A DNA stretch of 64,000 nt from Marinomonas agarivorans (GCA_002173415.2 NHNK02000006.1:62001-126000), one strand, 5' to 3'; numbered from the stretch's first letter, positions 37,063 through 47,359 are shown. Translations and numbers: made by a program. The notes: generated by a model not told the origin, from the letters alone.

Positions 37063-37848
37063 TTAGAAACCAAGACTTGATAACAAGTCATCGACTTCGT
37101 CTTGATTGCTCAAAACTTCTGGATTTTCACTATTAATCGCAGGACCATGACCTCTGTCATCATTAGCTTCTTCTGCTTTTCTTTTTTCTTCGTGCTCAAT
37201 ACCGGAAATACTGTCAACTCGACCTGCTACAGCAACAAGATGAACCAGCTTTTCTTCTACATCTCTAATTAAATCTGTTACTTTTGTAATTACTTGGCCT
37301 GTTAAGTCTTGATAACCTTGTTCGAGCAATATTGAATTTAGATTAGAATGTAATAGTGTCGCATTTTCATCAGTATCTTTGAGAAATGTATCCATCCTTT
37401 TATATAAATCTCTAAACTCTGTTGGGGTAAGGTCTCGCTGTATTAAACGCCCCCAATCTTTTCTTAAGTCTCTAGCCTGCTCTTGCAAATTACCTGCTAC
37501 AGGAACACTACTATCGATCATGTCCATAGTGACATTGGCTGCGCGACTAGTCATTTCAATAACATAGTTCAAACGATCCGTTGCGTCTGTGATTTTTGAT
37601 GCTGCCTCATCTTTCGTAACAATTTGGTCAACTGTGTCAATTTGAAAATCACGAATAGCATCATGCAAACTACGCGTTAAATGGCCAACCTCATTATAAA
37701 AGCTTTTGTGTCTTGCTTCGCTTAATTCTTGGATAGTCTGCATTGCTTCTGCAAATTTACCAGACTCTACAGATTGCAATAGATCTGCTGCACCTTCCTT
37801 CATAGCCTTTTCAAAGCTGTCAAATTGCGATGTAGAATTCTCAGACAT
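37063..37848 (-). CDS. cheZ: CheY-P phosphatase CheZ
   Basis: Dephosphorylates CheY-P to end the motor-switching signal. Long helical protein of 261 residues. The catalytic Gln region is LLEQGYQDLTGQVITKV, and the C-terminal CheY-binding peptide is visible as the last residues, EVDDLLSSLGF. The neighbours cheY (8 bp upstream) and cheA support it. Confidence 0.93.
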   Translation of the reverse strand: MSENSTSQFDSFEKAMKEGAADLLQSVESGKFAEAMQTIQELSEARHKSFYNEVGHLTRSLHDAIRDFQIDTVDQIVTKDEAASKITDATDRLNYVIEMTSRAANVTMDMIDSSVPVAGNLQEQARDLRKDWGRLIQRDLTPTEFRDLYKRMDTFLKDTDENATLLHSNLNSILLEQGYQDLTGQVITKVTDLIRDVEEKLVHLVAVAGRVDSISGIEHEEKRKAEEANDDRGHGPAINSENPEVLSNQDEVDDLLSSLGF

Positions 37849-37856
37849 ACTGGCCC

Positions 37857-38249
37857 CTAACTTCCACCATCAATACGCTCAAAAATCTTTTCAATTTTTT
37901 CCTTCAATGCAACTGCTGTAAAAGGTTTAACTACATACCCATTAACACCTGCCTGAGCTGCCGCAATGATTTGATCTCGCTTTGCCTCCGCAGTAACCAT
38001 TAAAATAGGAATAGATTTTAGTTTTTCATCCGCACGTACAACTCGTAACAGCTCAATCCCAGTCATACCTGGCATATTCCAGTCCGTAATTAAAAAATCA
38101 ATTGAACCTGCCTGCAGTATTGGCAACGCAGTTGTGCCATCATCTGCTTCAACGGTATTAGTAAAACCTAAATCCCTGAGCAAGTTTTTAATTATTCGTC
38201 TCATCGTCGAGAAATCATCAACAATGAGAATTTTCATATTTTTATCCAA
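37857..38249 (-). CDS. cheY: Chemotaxis response regulator CheY
   Basis: Single-domain receiver that binds the flagellar switch protein FliM when phosphorylated. Sequence [20 protein letters not shown] is near identical to polar-flagellar CheY; the phosphoacceptor Asp lies in [11 protein letters not shown], Thr in MVTAEAKR and Lys in VVKPFTA. Three starts are possible: GTG at 38261, TTG at 38249 and ATG at 38237. The TTG is chosen because GGAGG lies 5 nt upstream of it; the protein differs only by a few N-terminal residues. Confidence 0.94.
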   Translation of the reverse strand: MDKNMKILIVDDFSTMRRIIKNLLRDLGFTNTVEADDGTTALPILQAGSIDFLITDWNMPGMTGIELLRVVRADEKLKSIPILMVTAEAKRDQIIAAAQAGVNGYVVKPFTAVALKEKIEKIFERIDGGS

Positions 38250-38285
38250 TTCAACCTCCACAAGCCAAAGCTAATGATTCAAAAG

Positions 38286-39020
38286 TTATTCTTGCCACTC
38301 ACTTAACCTTGATTTTAAACGCATTGCAGCTTGGCTATGTATTTGGCTGACACGAGATTCACTCACGTTTAATACGGCGCCAATTTCTTTAAGGTTAAGT
38401 TCTTCATTATAATAAAGAGAAAGCACTAGCTTCTCTCTCTCTGGTAGCTGATCAATCTCATGACTCAACTGTTCTTGAAATCCTGCATCCTCGACGAAAG
38501 AGTAAGGGCTACTTCCAACATCGCTGACCGCATCAACTGAGACTCCCTCGGTTTCAATCACCTCTTCGAAACTAAAAATCTGGCTTGTCATACTATCTTG
38601 GAGCATTTCATGATATTCACCAAGACTAATATCCATCGCTTTAGCTACTTCGGCGTCGGTCACCTCTCGACCTAGCTTTCCCTCAAGTTCTTTTATTGCA
38701 TTTGCTACGTTTCTACCATTACGTCTGACAGATCGGGGAGCCCAGTCACCTTTGCGGACTTCATCAATAATGGCGCCTCTGATTCGTATACCAGCATAGG
38801 TTTCAAAACTGGCACCTTTTGTCGTTTCAAAGCGTTTAAAGGCCTCAATCAACCCCATCATGCCAGCTTGAATAAGATCATCAATTTCAACACTGCTAGG
38901 CAATCTCGCAAGCAAATGATACGCGATTTTTTTCACCAAATAACCGTAATCATCAATGACACGATCCATTGATAAGGCTGGTTTTTGATTATAAGCATTT
39001 ACACTGGTTTTAGACTGCAT
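38286..39020 (-). CDS. fliA: Flagellar sigma factor FliA (sigma28)
   Basis: Directs RNA polymerase to late flagellar and chemotaxis genes. Region 2 is seen in LIQAGMMGLIEAFKRFETTK and SFETYAGIRIRGAIIDEVRK, and region 4 in LNLKEIGAVLNVSESRVSQI. It has about 244 residues, normal. The ATG at 39020 is preferred over a TTG two codons upstream. It is directly downstream of flhF: the flhG/fleN gene normally found between the two is absent. Confidence 0.95.
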   Translation of the reverse strand: MQSKTSVNAYNQKPALSMDRVIDDYGYLVKKIAYHLLARLPSSVEIDDLIQAGMMGLIEAFKRFETTKGASFETYAGIRIRGAIIDEVRKGDWAPRSVRRNGRNVANAIKELEGKLGREVTDAEVAKAMDISLGEYHEMLQDSMTSQIFSFEEVIETEGVSVDAVSDVGSSPYSFVEDAGFQEQLSHEIDQLPEREKLVLSLYYNEELNLKEIGAVLNVSESRVSQIHSQAAMRLKSRLSEWQE

Positions 39021-39109
39021 AAACAATAATAGACATAACCTTAGTAATTATTAAATCTATTCTCTTAAAAATTTGTTTTTCCAAACCATACCATGCCAAA
39101 CGCATATTC

Positions 39110-40351
39110 TTAGCTACCGTACTTTAAAGTGCTGTAAATATGGCTATATTGCTCAGCAGTATAGACGGCCCTACTAATGATATTGTGAGCTCGGGCAGGT
39201 TGAATATCGTCCGGAATTCTCTGACCATCTGCTAGATAAACCACTGGCAAGCTCTCTTCAATCACTACGCTGATAACTTCACCAAGCGAAGCAGACTCGT
39301 CCAACTTACTAAGAACACATCCATCAAGTTGAACTTGAGCATACACATCTAATACTGTTTTTAAAACCTGTCTTTGACTTGTACAGGGTAAAACTAACAA
39401 TTTCTTTAGTCTCGATGGCGCCCTTTTTACCATTAAAAGCTGGCGTTCCAAGTTACGATCCCTAGGATTCATACCGGCAGTGTCTACTAATACTAGGGAG
39501 TAACTTTTATATTTATCAAGCACTGTGTTTAAATCAGTATACTCATTAACAACCACTACTGGCACATTTAAAATTCGTCCGAACGTTCTTAATTGTTCAT
39601 GTGCTGCGATACGGTAAGTATCTGTTGTAATTAACACAACGCCCTCAGGACCATATTTAAGAACATGCTGCGCCGCAATTTTACCGATAGTGGTAGTTTT
39701 CCCAACGCCTGTGGGACCCATAAAAGCAAAACAACCTTGCAACTCTGCGGGCTGTTTTTTAACTGGTATAGACTCTGCCAAGTGAGCTAAAACTCTATTC
39801 CAGTCATCTTCCCTGTTGTTCAAATCAACATCGTCTAACACAGATGTAATAAGCTGTGTTGAAAGACCTAGACCAATAAGTCTTTCTTTAACCTTAGCTT
39901 GCATTGGGTCAAGGTCAATAGAATCGACACTTGAAGCAGTTTGTTGTTTTAGCTGCTCTTTTACTTTACTTAGTTCGTGCTCGAGCTTTTTAAGGTCTTG
40001 TGTTTCTGCTCGTTGCTTAATTGAAAGTGATTCATCAAGAATGGGATCTTCAACCACCTCTTGGGGTTTTCTTGCTGATTGGATTGACTCCGAAGGTGAT
40101 GACTCGCGTGCCAGTTTGATTCGCTCCTGATAAAACTGACTAGTGGGTTCGGATACTTTAGCAGATGGAGAATTTGATTTACTTGGTATAGAAGAGGGCA
40201 AGCTGCCATCGTAGTCTAGCGCAGCTACGATTTCAATTTCTCCGCTCGCCAAGCGCTGATTAGATAAAATAACAGCATCAGGCCCAACCGCATCTCGTAC
40301 TTTGCGAATTGCCTGACGCATATCTTGCGCTCGAAACCTCCTAATTTGCAT
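39110..40351 (-). CDS. flhF: Flagellar polarity GTPase FlhF
   Basis: SRP-type GTPase that marks the site of polar flagellum assembly. A basic N-terminus (MQIRRFRAQDMRQAIRKV) and variable linker are followed by the NG domain with Walker A (FMGPTGVGKTTTIGKIAAQH), DTYRIAAHEQL and LVDTAGMNPRD, then SKLDESASLGEVISV. It has 413 residues. It normally works with FlhG, which stimulates its GTPase through its N-terminus; no flhG is present in this cluster. Confidence 0.95.
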   Translation of the reverse strand: MQIRRFRAQDMRQAIRKVRDAVGPDAVILSNQRLASGEIEIVAALDYDGSLPSSIPSKSNSPSAKVSEPTSQFYQERIKLARESSPSESIQSARKPQEVVEDPILDESLSIKQRAETQDLKKLEHELSKVKEQLKQQTASSVDSIDLDPMQAKVKERLIGLGLSTQLITSVLDDVDLNNREDDWNRVLAHLAESIPVKKQPAELQGCFAFMGPTGVGKTTTIGKIAAQHVLKYGPEGVVLITTDTYRIAAHEQLRTFGRILNVPVVVVNEYTDLNTVLDKYKSYSLVLVDTAGMNPRDRNLERQLLMVKRAPSRLKKLLVLPCTSQRQVLKTVLDVYAQVQLDGCVLSKLDESASLGEVISVVIEESLPVVYLADGQRIPDDIQPARAHNIISRAVYTAEQYSHIYSTLKYGS

Positions 40352-40451
40352 TAATTTTTTACCTTCTAATCTTTTATTTAGCTTATAAATCCATAGCTTA
40401 CCCGAAAGAATCTCATAAATACAGGCTACAATTTAGGCGATATGTAGCTTT

Positions 40452-42578
40452 TTATTGCCCAATAACACCGACAACTGTAATCCGCTTATGATCAGGTACC
40501 TCTTGATACGATAGTACAGACATACTAATGCCGCCATATCTCATAAATCTTGCTAACATCGGTCTTATAGGAGCAGATACAATTAATATAGGTGAATTAC
40601 CAATACTTTCCTGCTGCTCAGATGATTTCTTTAGGGAGTCCTGAAGTTGTTCAGCCATTGCGGGCTCTAAAATAAGAGCTTCTTCATTTTTTACACCGGC
40701 TTGTTGACTTTGCTGGACTGTCTGCATTAAAACTTTTTCTAGCTCAGGATCTAAAGTTAAGACAGGAATTTCTTCGACGCCTTCCGCTAACGTTTGAATA
40801 ATCAGTCTTGAAAGTGATGCTCGAACTGCCGCAGTAAGCACCATTGGATCTTGAGATTTAGGCACAACACCCATAATCGACTCGGCGATAGTTCTCATAT
40901 CTTTTAAAGGAACTCCTTCCACTAACAAGTTTTGTAAAACTTTAAGTAACACACTAATAGGCACGGTATTAGGAACAAGCTCTTCTGCTAACTTTGGATT
41001 GTGTTGCTTCAACAATTCCAGTAATTGTTGCACTTCATCATGACCGATAAGTTCGTGTGCATGCTTAAACATTATTTGATTGATATGAGTGGCAATAACA
41101 GTACTAACATCAACCACTGTATAGCCATAGGTTTGTGCCTGATCACGTTTTTGAGGATCAATCCAAACTGCATCTAAGCCAAAAGAAGGATCTTTATCTG
41201 CAATACCATCAATAGTGCCATACACTTGCCCTGGGTCGATAGCCAACTCTTTATCGGCATGCACTTCTGCATCAGCCAAACTAACCCCCATCAATGTCAC
41301 TCGATAAGCACTAGGCAATAAGTCTAAGTTATCTCGAATATGGACACTGGGAACAAGGAAACCTAAATCTTGCGATAGTTTACGACGAACACCTTTGATT
41401 CTCGCCAATAGCTCCCCGCCTTGCGATTTATCAACAAGTGGAATCAAGCGATAGCCCACTTCCAAACCAAGGATATCAACCGGTGCAACATCATCCCAAC
41501 TAAGATCTTTTGATTCAGGAGTCTGAATTTGCTCCTGTCCATCAACATTCTCACCTGGTCGAGCAGTTTTCTCTTTTTTGATTTTGACTCTGTATTCTAA
41601 GAAGTAAGCTAACCCAGCAATAATTGCAGCCAAAGACAAGAAGGCAAAATGAGGCATGCCAGGCACAATACCCATGATAGCCATAACTGCTGCGGTGATA
41701 TAAAGCGCTTTCGAGCTTGAGAACATCTGGTTAATCACCTGAGAACCCATATCACCAGACTCATTGACCCTAGTTACCATTATGGCAGCAGATGTTGAGA
41801 GCATGAGGGACGGTAATTGCGCGACTAAGCCATCACCAATCGTTAGTAGAGAATATTTTTCTATGGCATCGTTGAAAGTAAGGTCGTGTTGCGCCATACC
41901 AATTGCCAATCCACCGATAATATTAATTGCAAGAATCAATAGGCCAGCAATTGCATCCCCTTTGACAAATTTGCTAGCACCATCCATAGAACCATAAAAC
42001 TCTGCTTCTGAGGCAATTTCGGCACGTCTTGTTTTCGCCTCATCTGGATCTATCATGCCGGCATTTAAGTCCGCATCAATAGCCATCTGCTTACCTGGCA
42101 TTGCATCTAAAGTAAAACGAGCACTTACTTCTGAAATACGACCGGCACCCTTTGTAATTACCGCAAAGTTAATAATCATCAAGATGGCAAAAACCACGAA
42201 ACCAACCACATAGTTACCACCTATCACCACTTCACCAAACGCTTCAATAACCTTGCCTGCCGCATCACCACCTTCATGCCCATACAACAAAACAACACGC
42301 GTAGAGGCAACATTCAACGCTAAACGCAATAATGTTGCTACTAACAATACTGTGGGAAAAATAGCGAAGTCCAAAGGCCTCAGCGAGTAAATTGCGACAA
42401 GAAGAACGACGATAGCTAAGGCAATATTAAAGGTAAACAATACATCTAGAAGAAAGGCGGGGATGGGCAATATCATCATCGCCAACAGTGACAAAAGTAA
42501 AAAAGGCACGCCTAAATTGCCATTAGCGAGCCCTCTAACTTGACCTAAAACTTGTTGACGATCAAATTTCACTAACAC
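40452..42578 (-). CDS. flhA: Flagellar type III export gate protein FlhA
   Basis: Main export gate protein of the flagellar secretion apparatus. Eight N-terminal membrane helices (residues about 20-330) include the FHIPEP-type loop VSARFTLDAMPGKQMAIDADLNAGMIDPDEA. The large C-terminal cytoplasmic domain serves as a docking platform for chaperone-substrate complexes. It has 708 residues. It lies 20 bp downstream of flhB, so probably belongs to the fliL-to-flhB transcript. Confidence 0.96.
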   Translation of the reverse strand: MLVKFDRQQVLGQVRGLANGNLGVPFLLLSLLAMMILPIPAFLLDVLFTFNIALAIVVLLVAIYSLRPLDFAIFPTVLLVATLLRLALNVASTRVVLLYGHEGGDAAGKVIEAFGEVVIGGNYVVGFVVFAILMIINFAVITKGAGRISEVSARFTLDAMPGKQMAIDADLNAGMIDPDEAKTRRAEIASEAEFYGSMDGASKFVKGDAIAGLLILAINIIGGLAIGMAQHDLTFNDAIEKYSLLTIGDGLVAQLPSLMLSTSAAIMVTRVNESGDMGSQVINQMFSSSKALYITAAVMAIMGIVPGMPHFAFLSLAAIIAGLAYFLEYRVKIKKEKTARPGENVDGQEQIQTPESKDLSWDDVAPVDILGLEVGYRLIPLVDKSQGGELLARIKGVRRKLSQDLGFLVPSVHIRDNLDLLPSAYRVTLMGVSLADAEVHADKELAIDPGQVYGTIDGIADKDPSFGLDAVWIDPQKRDQAQTYGYTVVDVSTVIATHINQIMFKHAHELIGHDEVQQLLELLKQHNPKLAEELVPNTVPISVLLKVLQNLLVEGVPLKDMRTIAESIMGVVPKSQDPMVLTAAVRASLSRLIIQTLAEGVEEIPVLTLDPELEKVLMQTVQQSQQAGVKNEEALILEPAMAEQLQDSLKKSSEQQESIGNSPILIVSAPIRPMLARFMRYGGISMSVLSYQEVPDHKRITVVGVIGQ

Positions 42579-42598
42579 TTCCTAAAGCATAAAAATAA

Positions 42599-43741
42599 TT
42601 AAAAATCACCATTCCACTGATATTCTTCGGGAACCTCGACTGTTGGTACTGATTCTGGTGGTTTGCCACCAAATAAACGAGCCTGCTTTAACTGATAAAC
42701 ATAAGCTAATATTTGTGCAACAGACTGAAATAAGCCTGTCGGTATCTCTTGTCCTATTTCTGTATGATGGTAAATTGAACGTGCAAGTACTGGCGATTGT
42801 ACCACAGGGATTTCATGAAAGGCGGCTATTTCCCTTATTTTCAAAGCGACAAAGTCATTTCCTTTTGCAAGCAATGTTGGTGCACCTTTCGCCCCAGTTT
42901 CATACTTTAAGGCTACAGAAAAGTGTGTCGGGTTGGTAATAATAACATCGGCTTTTGGCACATCCTCCATCATTCTGCGCATTGCTGCCTGACGTTGAAG
43001 TTGGCGCACTCTCGCTTTAATTTGTGGATCACCTTCTGCGTTTTTATATTCGTCTTTTACTTCCTGCTTTGTCATTTTTAAACGGTCTTTATGTGCCCAA
43101 ACTTGGTATGGCACATCTATGACGGCAATTAACAATACGGCACAAGACACAAAAATAAAGGCCCAAATAGTTATATCGATAGCATGCTCTACAGCTATTG
43201 ATAATGATTGAAAAGGCACTTCAAGCATTTCAGGCAAATAAATATTTAATACAAAAGTTGCCACCCCTAAAACAAGTGACACTTTTGCAATGGATTTAAG
43301 AAGCTCAACCAAAGAGTTCTTAGAAAACATACGTTTGAGGCCAGAAATGGGGTTCATTTTGCTTAATTTTGGCAAGACAGGCTCCCAAGAAAAAGAAAGC
43401 CCACCTATTGCGATGCTACCAATTACACCAGCCGAAAATAGAATCAGCATCATTAACAGCATTGAATCGATCATGGCGATAGATGAATCCGACAAATGTG
43501 TTGCCATTTTAGAAGTATCAAAGACATCCGCCCGATCTAAAATAAAGTTTAGCGAAAACACAAACGACATATCGCGAGCCAATAGTGTTCCTGTGGCATA
43601 AAGAGACGCTGCTGCAATCAATAGCAACATTGCTGAACTAAGATCTTTCGAACGGGCCAGATTACCTTTTTTACGGGCGTCATCCAGCTTTTTGGTACTG
43701 GCGTCTTCCGTTTTTTCTGTGCCGTCTTCGTTTTCAGCCAT
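42599..43741 (-). CDS. flhB: Flagellar export switch protein FlhB
   Basis: Export-gate protein whose autocleavage controls the change from hook-type to filament-type secretion. Four membrane helices (about 37-210) are followed by the cytoplasmic domain with the autocleavage motif NPTH: Asn270-Pro271 in IITNPTHFSVALKY. It has 380 residues. It overlaps fliR by 8 bp. An extra copy of its C-terminal domain is encoded at 30316-30573. Confidence 0.96.
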   Translation of the reverse strand: MAENEDGTEKTEDASTKKLDDARKKGNLARSKDLSSAMLLLIAAASLYATGTLLARDMSFVFSLNFILDRADVFDTSKMATHLSDSSIAMIDSMLLMMLILFSAGVIGSIAIGGLSFSWEPVLPKLSKMNPISGLKRMFSKNSLVELLKSIAKVSLVLGVATFVLNIYLPEMLEVPFQSLSIAVEHAIDITIWAFIFVSCAVLLIAVIDVPYQVWAHKDRLKMTKQEVKDEYKNAEGDPQIKARVRQLQRQAAMRRMMEDVPKADVIITNPTHFSVALKYETGAKGAPTLLAKGNDFVALKIREIAAFHEIPVVQSPVLARSIYHHTEIGQEIPTGLFQSVAQILAYVYQLKQARLFGGKPPESVPTVEVPEEYQWNGDF

Positions 43742-44516
43742 TAATTCGTAGCCCCCATGTGTCTTTCATCCAGAGCATTAATTCTTTAAAGAATAGACGA
43801 TATATATCTGTGAAGTCTTCCAACATAACCCAAAAAAAGAATAAGGAAAACATCATAATGACAGGAAAGCCCAATGCAAAAATATTTAATTGCGGTGATG
43901 CTTTGGCAACAACACCAAATGACAAGTTCATAACCAAAGTGGCTATCGTAAGTGGTAATATCATGAGCATTGCTTTTTCGAACATCCACCCGCCCAAGGT
44001 AACAATTTCATAATAGTGAACAGCTTTAAAACCCTCACCAATAGGCCAATACTCAAAACTGTCAACGAGATATTCAAACATAACGTGATGGCCATCTGTC
44101 ATTAAAAAAGCAATACTTGCCATCGTTAAATAATATTGCCCCATTGTGGCAACAGAAACACCATTTGCGGGATCATTTGACATTGCAAAACCTAACCCTG
44201 CTTTCATCGCCGCCAACTGCCCTGCTAACGAAAAAATTTGAAACAAAACACTAACGACAAAACCCAAAACAACACCGATAATGATTTGCTCAAAAATCAA
44301 AACAATAAAGGCTGGAGATATAGGATCGTATTCGGGAATTGGGACTACTGGGGTCACTATAATGGCAATAACAAAGGCAAAAGCAATTCGAATTTGGCTG
44401 CTAACCAGTTGACTACCCAGTAATGGCAACGCCATAAGAAACGCCCCTATCCGAAAAAAGGGCAACAGAAAGCTGATTGTTAACCCAAGCAATTCATCCG
44501 GATAAAGTTGCAACAT
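43734..44516 (-). CDS. fliR: Flagellar export protein FliR
   Basis: Polytopic component of the FliPQR export gate; 260 residues with about six hydrophobic helices. Recognisable segments are LLPFFRIGAFLMALPLLGSQ and AGLGFAMSNDPANGVSVAT. Its start abuts the fliQ stop and its end overlaps flhB. Confidence 0.93.
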   Translation of the reverse strand: MLQLYPDELLGLTISFLLPFFRIGAFLMALPLLGSQLVSSQIRIAFAFVIAIIVTPVVPIPEYDPISPAFIVLIFEQIIIGVVLGFVVSVLFQIFSLAGQLAAMKAGLGFAMSNDPANGVSVATMGQYYLTMASIAFLMTDGHHVMFEYLVDSFEYWPIGEGFKAVHYYEIVTLGGWMFEKAMLMILPLTIATLVMNLSFGVVAKASPQLNIFALGFPVIMMFSLFFFWVMLEDFTDIYRLFFKELMLWMKDTWGLRING

Positions 44517-44785
44517 CAGCCAATAATCAAGGGAATATCAATAAAAAGTTGTGACGTAAAGTCTACCAACTTTTGTAGCAACCAAGGCCCAAGATAAATA
44601 ATAACTAAAATAGTCACTATCAAACGCGGTAAGAAGGTTAATGTCTGCTCGTTAATTTGAGTTGCGGCTTGGAAAACACTCACCATTAAACCCACTAGCA
44701 AACTAGGCATCATGACAGCACCAACCATAATAACAATAAGAAAAAACGCCTGCCCATATAAGTCTAATACAACTTGAGGATTCAT
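44516..44785 (-). CDS. fliQ: Flagellar export protein FliQ
   Basis: Small two-helix component of the FliPQR gate: 89 residues, with ALFLIVIMVGAV-type and LIVTILVIIYLGPWL helices and the conserved SVFQAATQINEQTLTFLPR loop. It overlaps fliR by one base and follows fliP by one base. Confidence 0.94.
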   Translation of the reverse strand: MNPQVVLDLYGQAFFLIVIMVGAVMMPSLLVGLMVSVFQAATQINEQTLTFLPRLIVTILVIIYLGPWLLQKLVDFTSQLFIDIPLIIG

Positions 44786-44786
44786 A

Positions 44787-45524
44787 TCACACTCCGAAAC
44801 TTGCTGCCAGTGTTCCCATAATCATAGCCCAGCCATCAACCATAACAAACAGCATAATTTTAAATGGCAAAGAAATAATAATGGGAGATAGCATCATCAT
44901 ACCCATTGCCATCAAAACACTTGCTACCACCATATCCAGAACAAGAAATGGAATAAAAATCATAAAGCCTATTTGAAATGCTGTCTTCAGTTCACTAGCG
45001 ACAAATGCCGGCATTAAAATCGTAAATGGTAAAGTTTCTAACGATTCTATTTGTCCTTCTTTATCGGCTAAGCGTACAAACAAAGCTATATCATCTTCTC
45101 GCGTTTGTGCCAGCATAAAGTCCCTAATTGGGACAGAAGCAGCCTCAACTGCCGCAATCGATGTCATTTCGTCATTCAAATAAGGCTGCAAGGCCACTGT
45201 ATTTATTTTATCCAGCGTTGGAGACATGATAAACAGAGTTAAGAATAACGCCATACCGACCAAAATTTGGTTGGATGGTGTCTGCTGCAAACCAATGGCT
45301 TGGCGTAAAATAGCTAGCACAACGACAATACGAGTAAAGGCCGTCATCATAGTAAGCGCTGCTGGTAGCAAGGTCAGCGCTGTCATTATAAACAGAATTT
45401 GTAATGACACGCTGTAATCCTGAGTGCCGTCAGCATTCGTGGTTACGGTGAGTGCTGGCAACCCTGTTTCTGCCCAAAGATAACTAGATGGAAATAAAAG
45501 GAAAGGCAGTAAAACCAATTTCAT
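44787..45524 (-). CDS. fliP: Flagellar export protein FliP
   Basis: Core of the FliPQR export gate. It has a cleavable signal sequence at the N-terminus ([16 protein letters not shown]), then the conserved [20 protein letters not shown] and [16 protein letters not shown] segments and two C-terminal helices with [17 protein letters not shown]. It has 245 residues. It overlaps fliO by 4 bp. Confidence 0.95.
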   Translation of the reverse strand: MKLVLLPFLLFPSSYLWAETGLPALTVTTNADGTQDYSVSLQILFIMTALTLLPAALTMMTAFTRIVVVLAILRQAIGLQQTPSNQILVGMALFLTLFIMSPTLDKINTVALQPYLNDEMTSIAAVEAASVPIRDFMLAQTREDDIALFVRLADKEGQIESLETLPFTILMPAFVASELKTAFQIGFMIFIPFLVLDMVVASVLMAMGMMMLSPIIISLPFKIMLFVMVDGWAMIMGTLAASFGV

Positions 45525-45931
45525 TCAGCGGCACCCGATGTTTTTGCTGTCTGATCAACTCTATTACTATCAAGGTACTCTGAGAACTCGATATTCTTAT
45601 CAGATAGGGTTTTCAGCAACGCTATATTCTGCCCTGTCACGCCAAGCAAAAGCCGTTGCTGTTCAACCTCAACAACAACCAACTTTTCTTTAGTGCCTAA
45701 AGGCTGCACACTAACGATCTGAATTGGTGTTTTACCATATTTATGCTGTAGACCTTGCAGCTTTTTCAGCCCAAACAAAACAATTGGAACTAAAGCAACA
45801 ACGAAGACCAATGAGAGAAGCAATTTCCAGACCGAGGGGCCAGAGTTGCCAAACGTAACACCAGCATCGGCAAACAAACTACCAGAGAAAAACAGCAGAA
45901 AAAATAAAAACTTATGCAAGCTCTGAATCAT
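45521..45931 (-). CDS. fliO: Flagellar protein FliO
   Basis: Membrane scaffold that promotes FliP assembly. 136 residues: an N-terminal signal-like helix ([14 protein letters not shown]), a membrane helix ([19 protein letters not shown]) and a short cytoplasmic domain ([18 protein letters not shown], then RLLLGVT). It overlaps fliN and fliP by 4 bp each. Confidence 0.9.
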   Translation of the reverse strand: MIQSLHKFLFFLLFFSGSLFADAGVTFGNSGPSVWKLLLSLVFVVALVPIVLFGLKKLQGLQHKYGKTPIQIVSVQPLGTKEKLVVVEVEQQRLLLGVTGQNIALLKTLSDKNIEFSEYLDSNRVDQTAKTSGAAE

Positions 45932-46374
45932 CTGATGCGCTTCATTCTCTCTGTTGGGCTAACTACATCAGTAAGACGTATTCCATATTTATCGTTAACC
46001 ACAACAACTTCGCCATGCGCAATCAAGGTGCCATTTACTAGCACATCAAGTGGCTCACCTGCATAGCGGTCTAACTCTACGACAGAACCTTGAGTTAATT
46101 GCAGTAAGTTACGAATAGCGATTGAAGTGCTGCCCAACTCCATAGAAAGGGTAACAGGGATGTCCATTATCATGTCCATACCCTTAGGAGCAACTTCATT
46201 ACCACTAGCAGAGAGCTCTTCTAACTCAACAGGCTTGACGTCCTGTTCAGACATGGCAGCAGCCCACTCATCTTCAACATCACCACCAGTTTCACCGGCT
46301 TCTTCCATCGCTTCAGCCCACTCATCAGCTAGGCCTTCGTCCATACCTTCTTGATCTGGAGACTCTTCAGACAT
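45928..46374 (-). CDS. fliN: Flagellar motor switch protein FliN
   Basis: C-ring protein that sets rotor direction with FliM and FliG. The acidic N-terminal ~70 residues (DEWAEAMEEAGETGG, DEWAAAMSEQ) are followed by the SpoA domain: IPVTLSMELGSTSIAIRNLL, QGSVVELDRYAGEPLDVLVN and GEVVVVNDKYGIRLTDVV. It has 148 residues. The DEWA(E/A)AM element occurs twice in the acidic part. It follows fliM by 13 bp. Confidence 0.95.
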   Translation of the reverse strand: MSEESPDQEGMDEGLADEWAEAMEEAGETGGDVEDEWAAAMSEQDVKPVELEELSASGNEVAPKGMDMIMDIPVTLSMELGSTSIAIRNLLQLTQGSVVELDRYAGEPLDVLVNGTLIAHGEVVVVNDKYGIRLTDVVSPTERMKRIR

Positions 46375-46387
46375 CTATTCAATCTCA

Positions 46388-47353
46388 TTATTTTGGTAGT
46401 TTGTAGTTTTCAATTACTTGCACTGAATACTTATCGTTACTCACGCCCAGTTTACCTTTTAGTGTCGGTAAGCCATTCGCCCTAACAATTAAGAATTCTG
46501 GCATATCAACAGGGATAATATCACCCTCTTTGAAATCTAATACATCCGTTAACAGAACTTCCGCTTGAGCTACTGTTGCTTCTAGTTTGACATTAAGCTC
46601 TTTTATGTCTTGTTCAAGTGAGTTGCCCCAACGTTCATCTTTTTCATCAACATCACTTTGCACACCAGCATCAAGTAATTCACGTACTGGTTCGATCATG
46701 GAGTAAGGCATTGTTATATGCAATTCTCCGCCGCCACCATCAAGCTCAATATGAAAGGTAGAAACAACCACAACTTCACTAGGACTTACAATATTAGCCA
46801 TAGCAGGATTCACTTCAGAGCTAATATAATCTAAATCTATTTTTAGCACTGGCGCCCATGCTTCGGTTAAGTCAACAAACACCTGCTCGAGCATTAGTTG
46901 TACAATACGAATTTCTGTAGGGGTAAATTCCCGACCTTCAATTTTTGCATGCCGACCATCACCACCAAAGAAGTTATCAACCAATTTGAAAACCAGTTTC
47001 GCGTCTAAAATAAAGAGCGCTGTACTTCTTAATGGTCTAACTTTTACCAGATTTAAACTCGTTGGTACGTAAAGAGTATGTACATACTCTCCAAACTTCA
47101 TTATTTGCAAGCCACCAGAGGAAACATCTGCGGTTCTTCTAAGCAAATTAAATAAACTGATGCGTGTATATCGAGCAAAACGTTCGTTAATCATTTCCAG
47201 AGTAGGCATGCGCCCACGAACAATTCGCTCTTGGCTAGTTATGTCATACGATGCAACGCCCCCATTATCACTATCATCCTCTTCTGGCTTTTCATCTCCG
47301 CCATGTAAAAGAGCATCAATTTCATCTTGTGATAATAAGTCTTGCGCTGACAT
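46388..47353 (-). CDS. fliM: Flagellar motor switch protein FliM
   Basis: C-ring protein that binds CheY-P. The N-terminal CheY-binding peptide is LLSQDEIDALLHG (residues 5-17); the middle CheC-like domain includes MPTLEMINERFARYTRISLF and FNLLRRTADVSSGGLQIMKF; the C-terminal SpoA domain binds FliN. It has 321 residues, normal. It follows fliL by 6 bp. Confidence 0.96.
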   Translation of the reverse strand: MSAQDLLSQDEIDALLHGGDEKPEEDDSDNGGVASYDITSQERIVRGRMPTLEMINERFARYTRISLFNLLRRTADVSSGGLQIMKFGEYVHTLYVPTSLNLVKVRPLRSTALFILDAKLVFKLVDNFFGGDGRHAKIEGREFTPTEIRIVQLMLEQVFVDLTEAWAPVLKIDLDYISSEVNPAMANIVSPSEVVVVSTFHIELDGGGGELHITMPYSMIEPVRELLDAGVQSDVDEKDERWGNSLEQDIKELNVKLEATVAQAEVLLTDVLDFKEGDIIPVDMPEFLIVRANGLPTLKGKLGVSNDKYSVQVIENYKLPK

Positions 47354-47359
47354 AATAAG

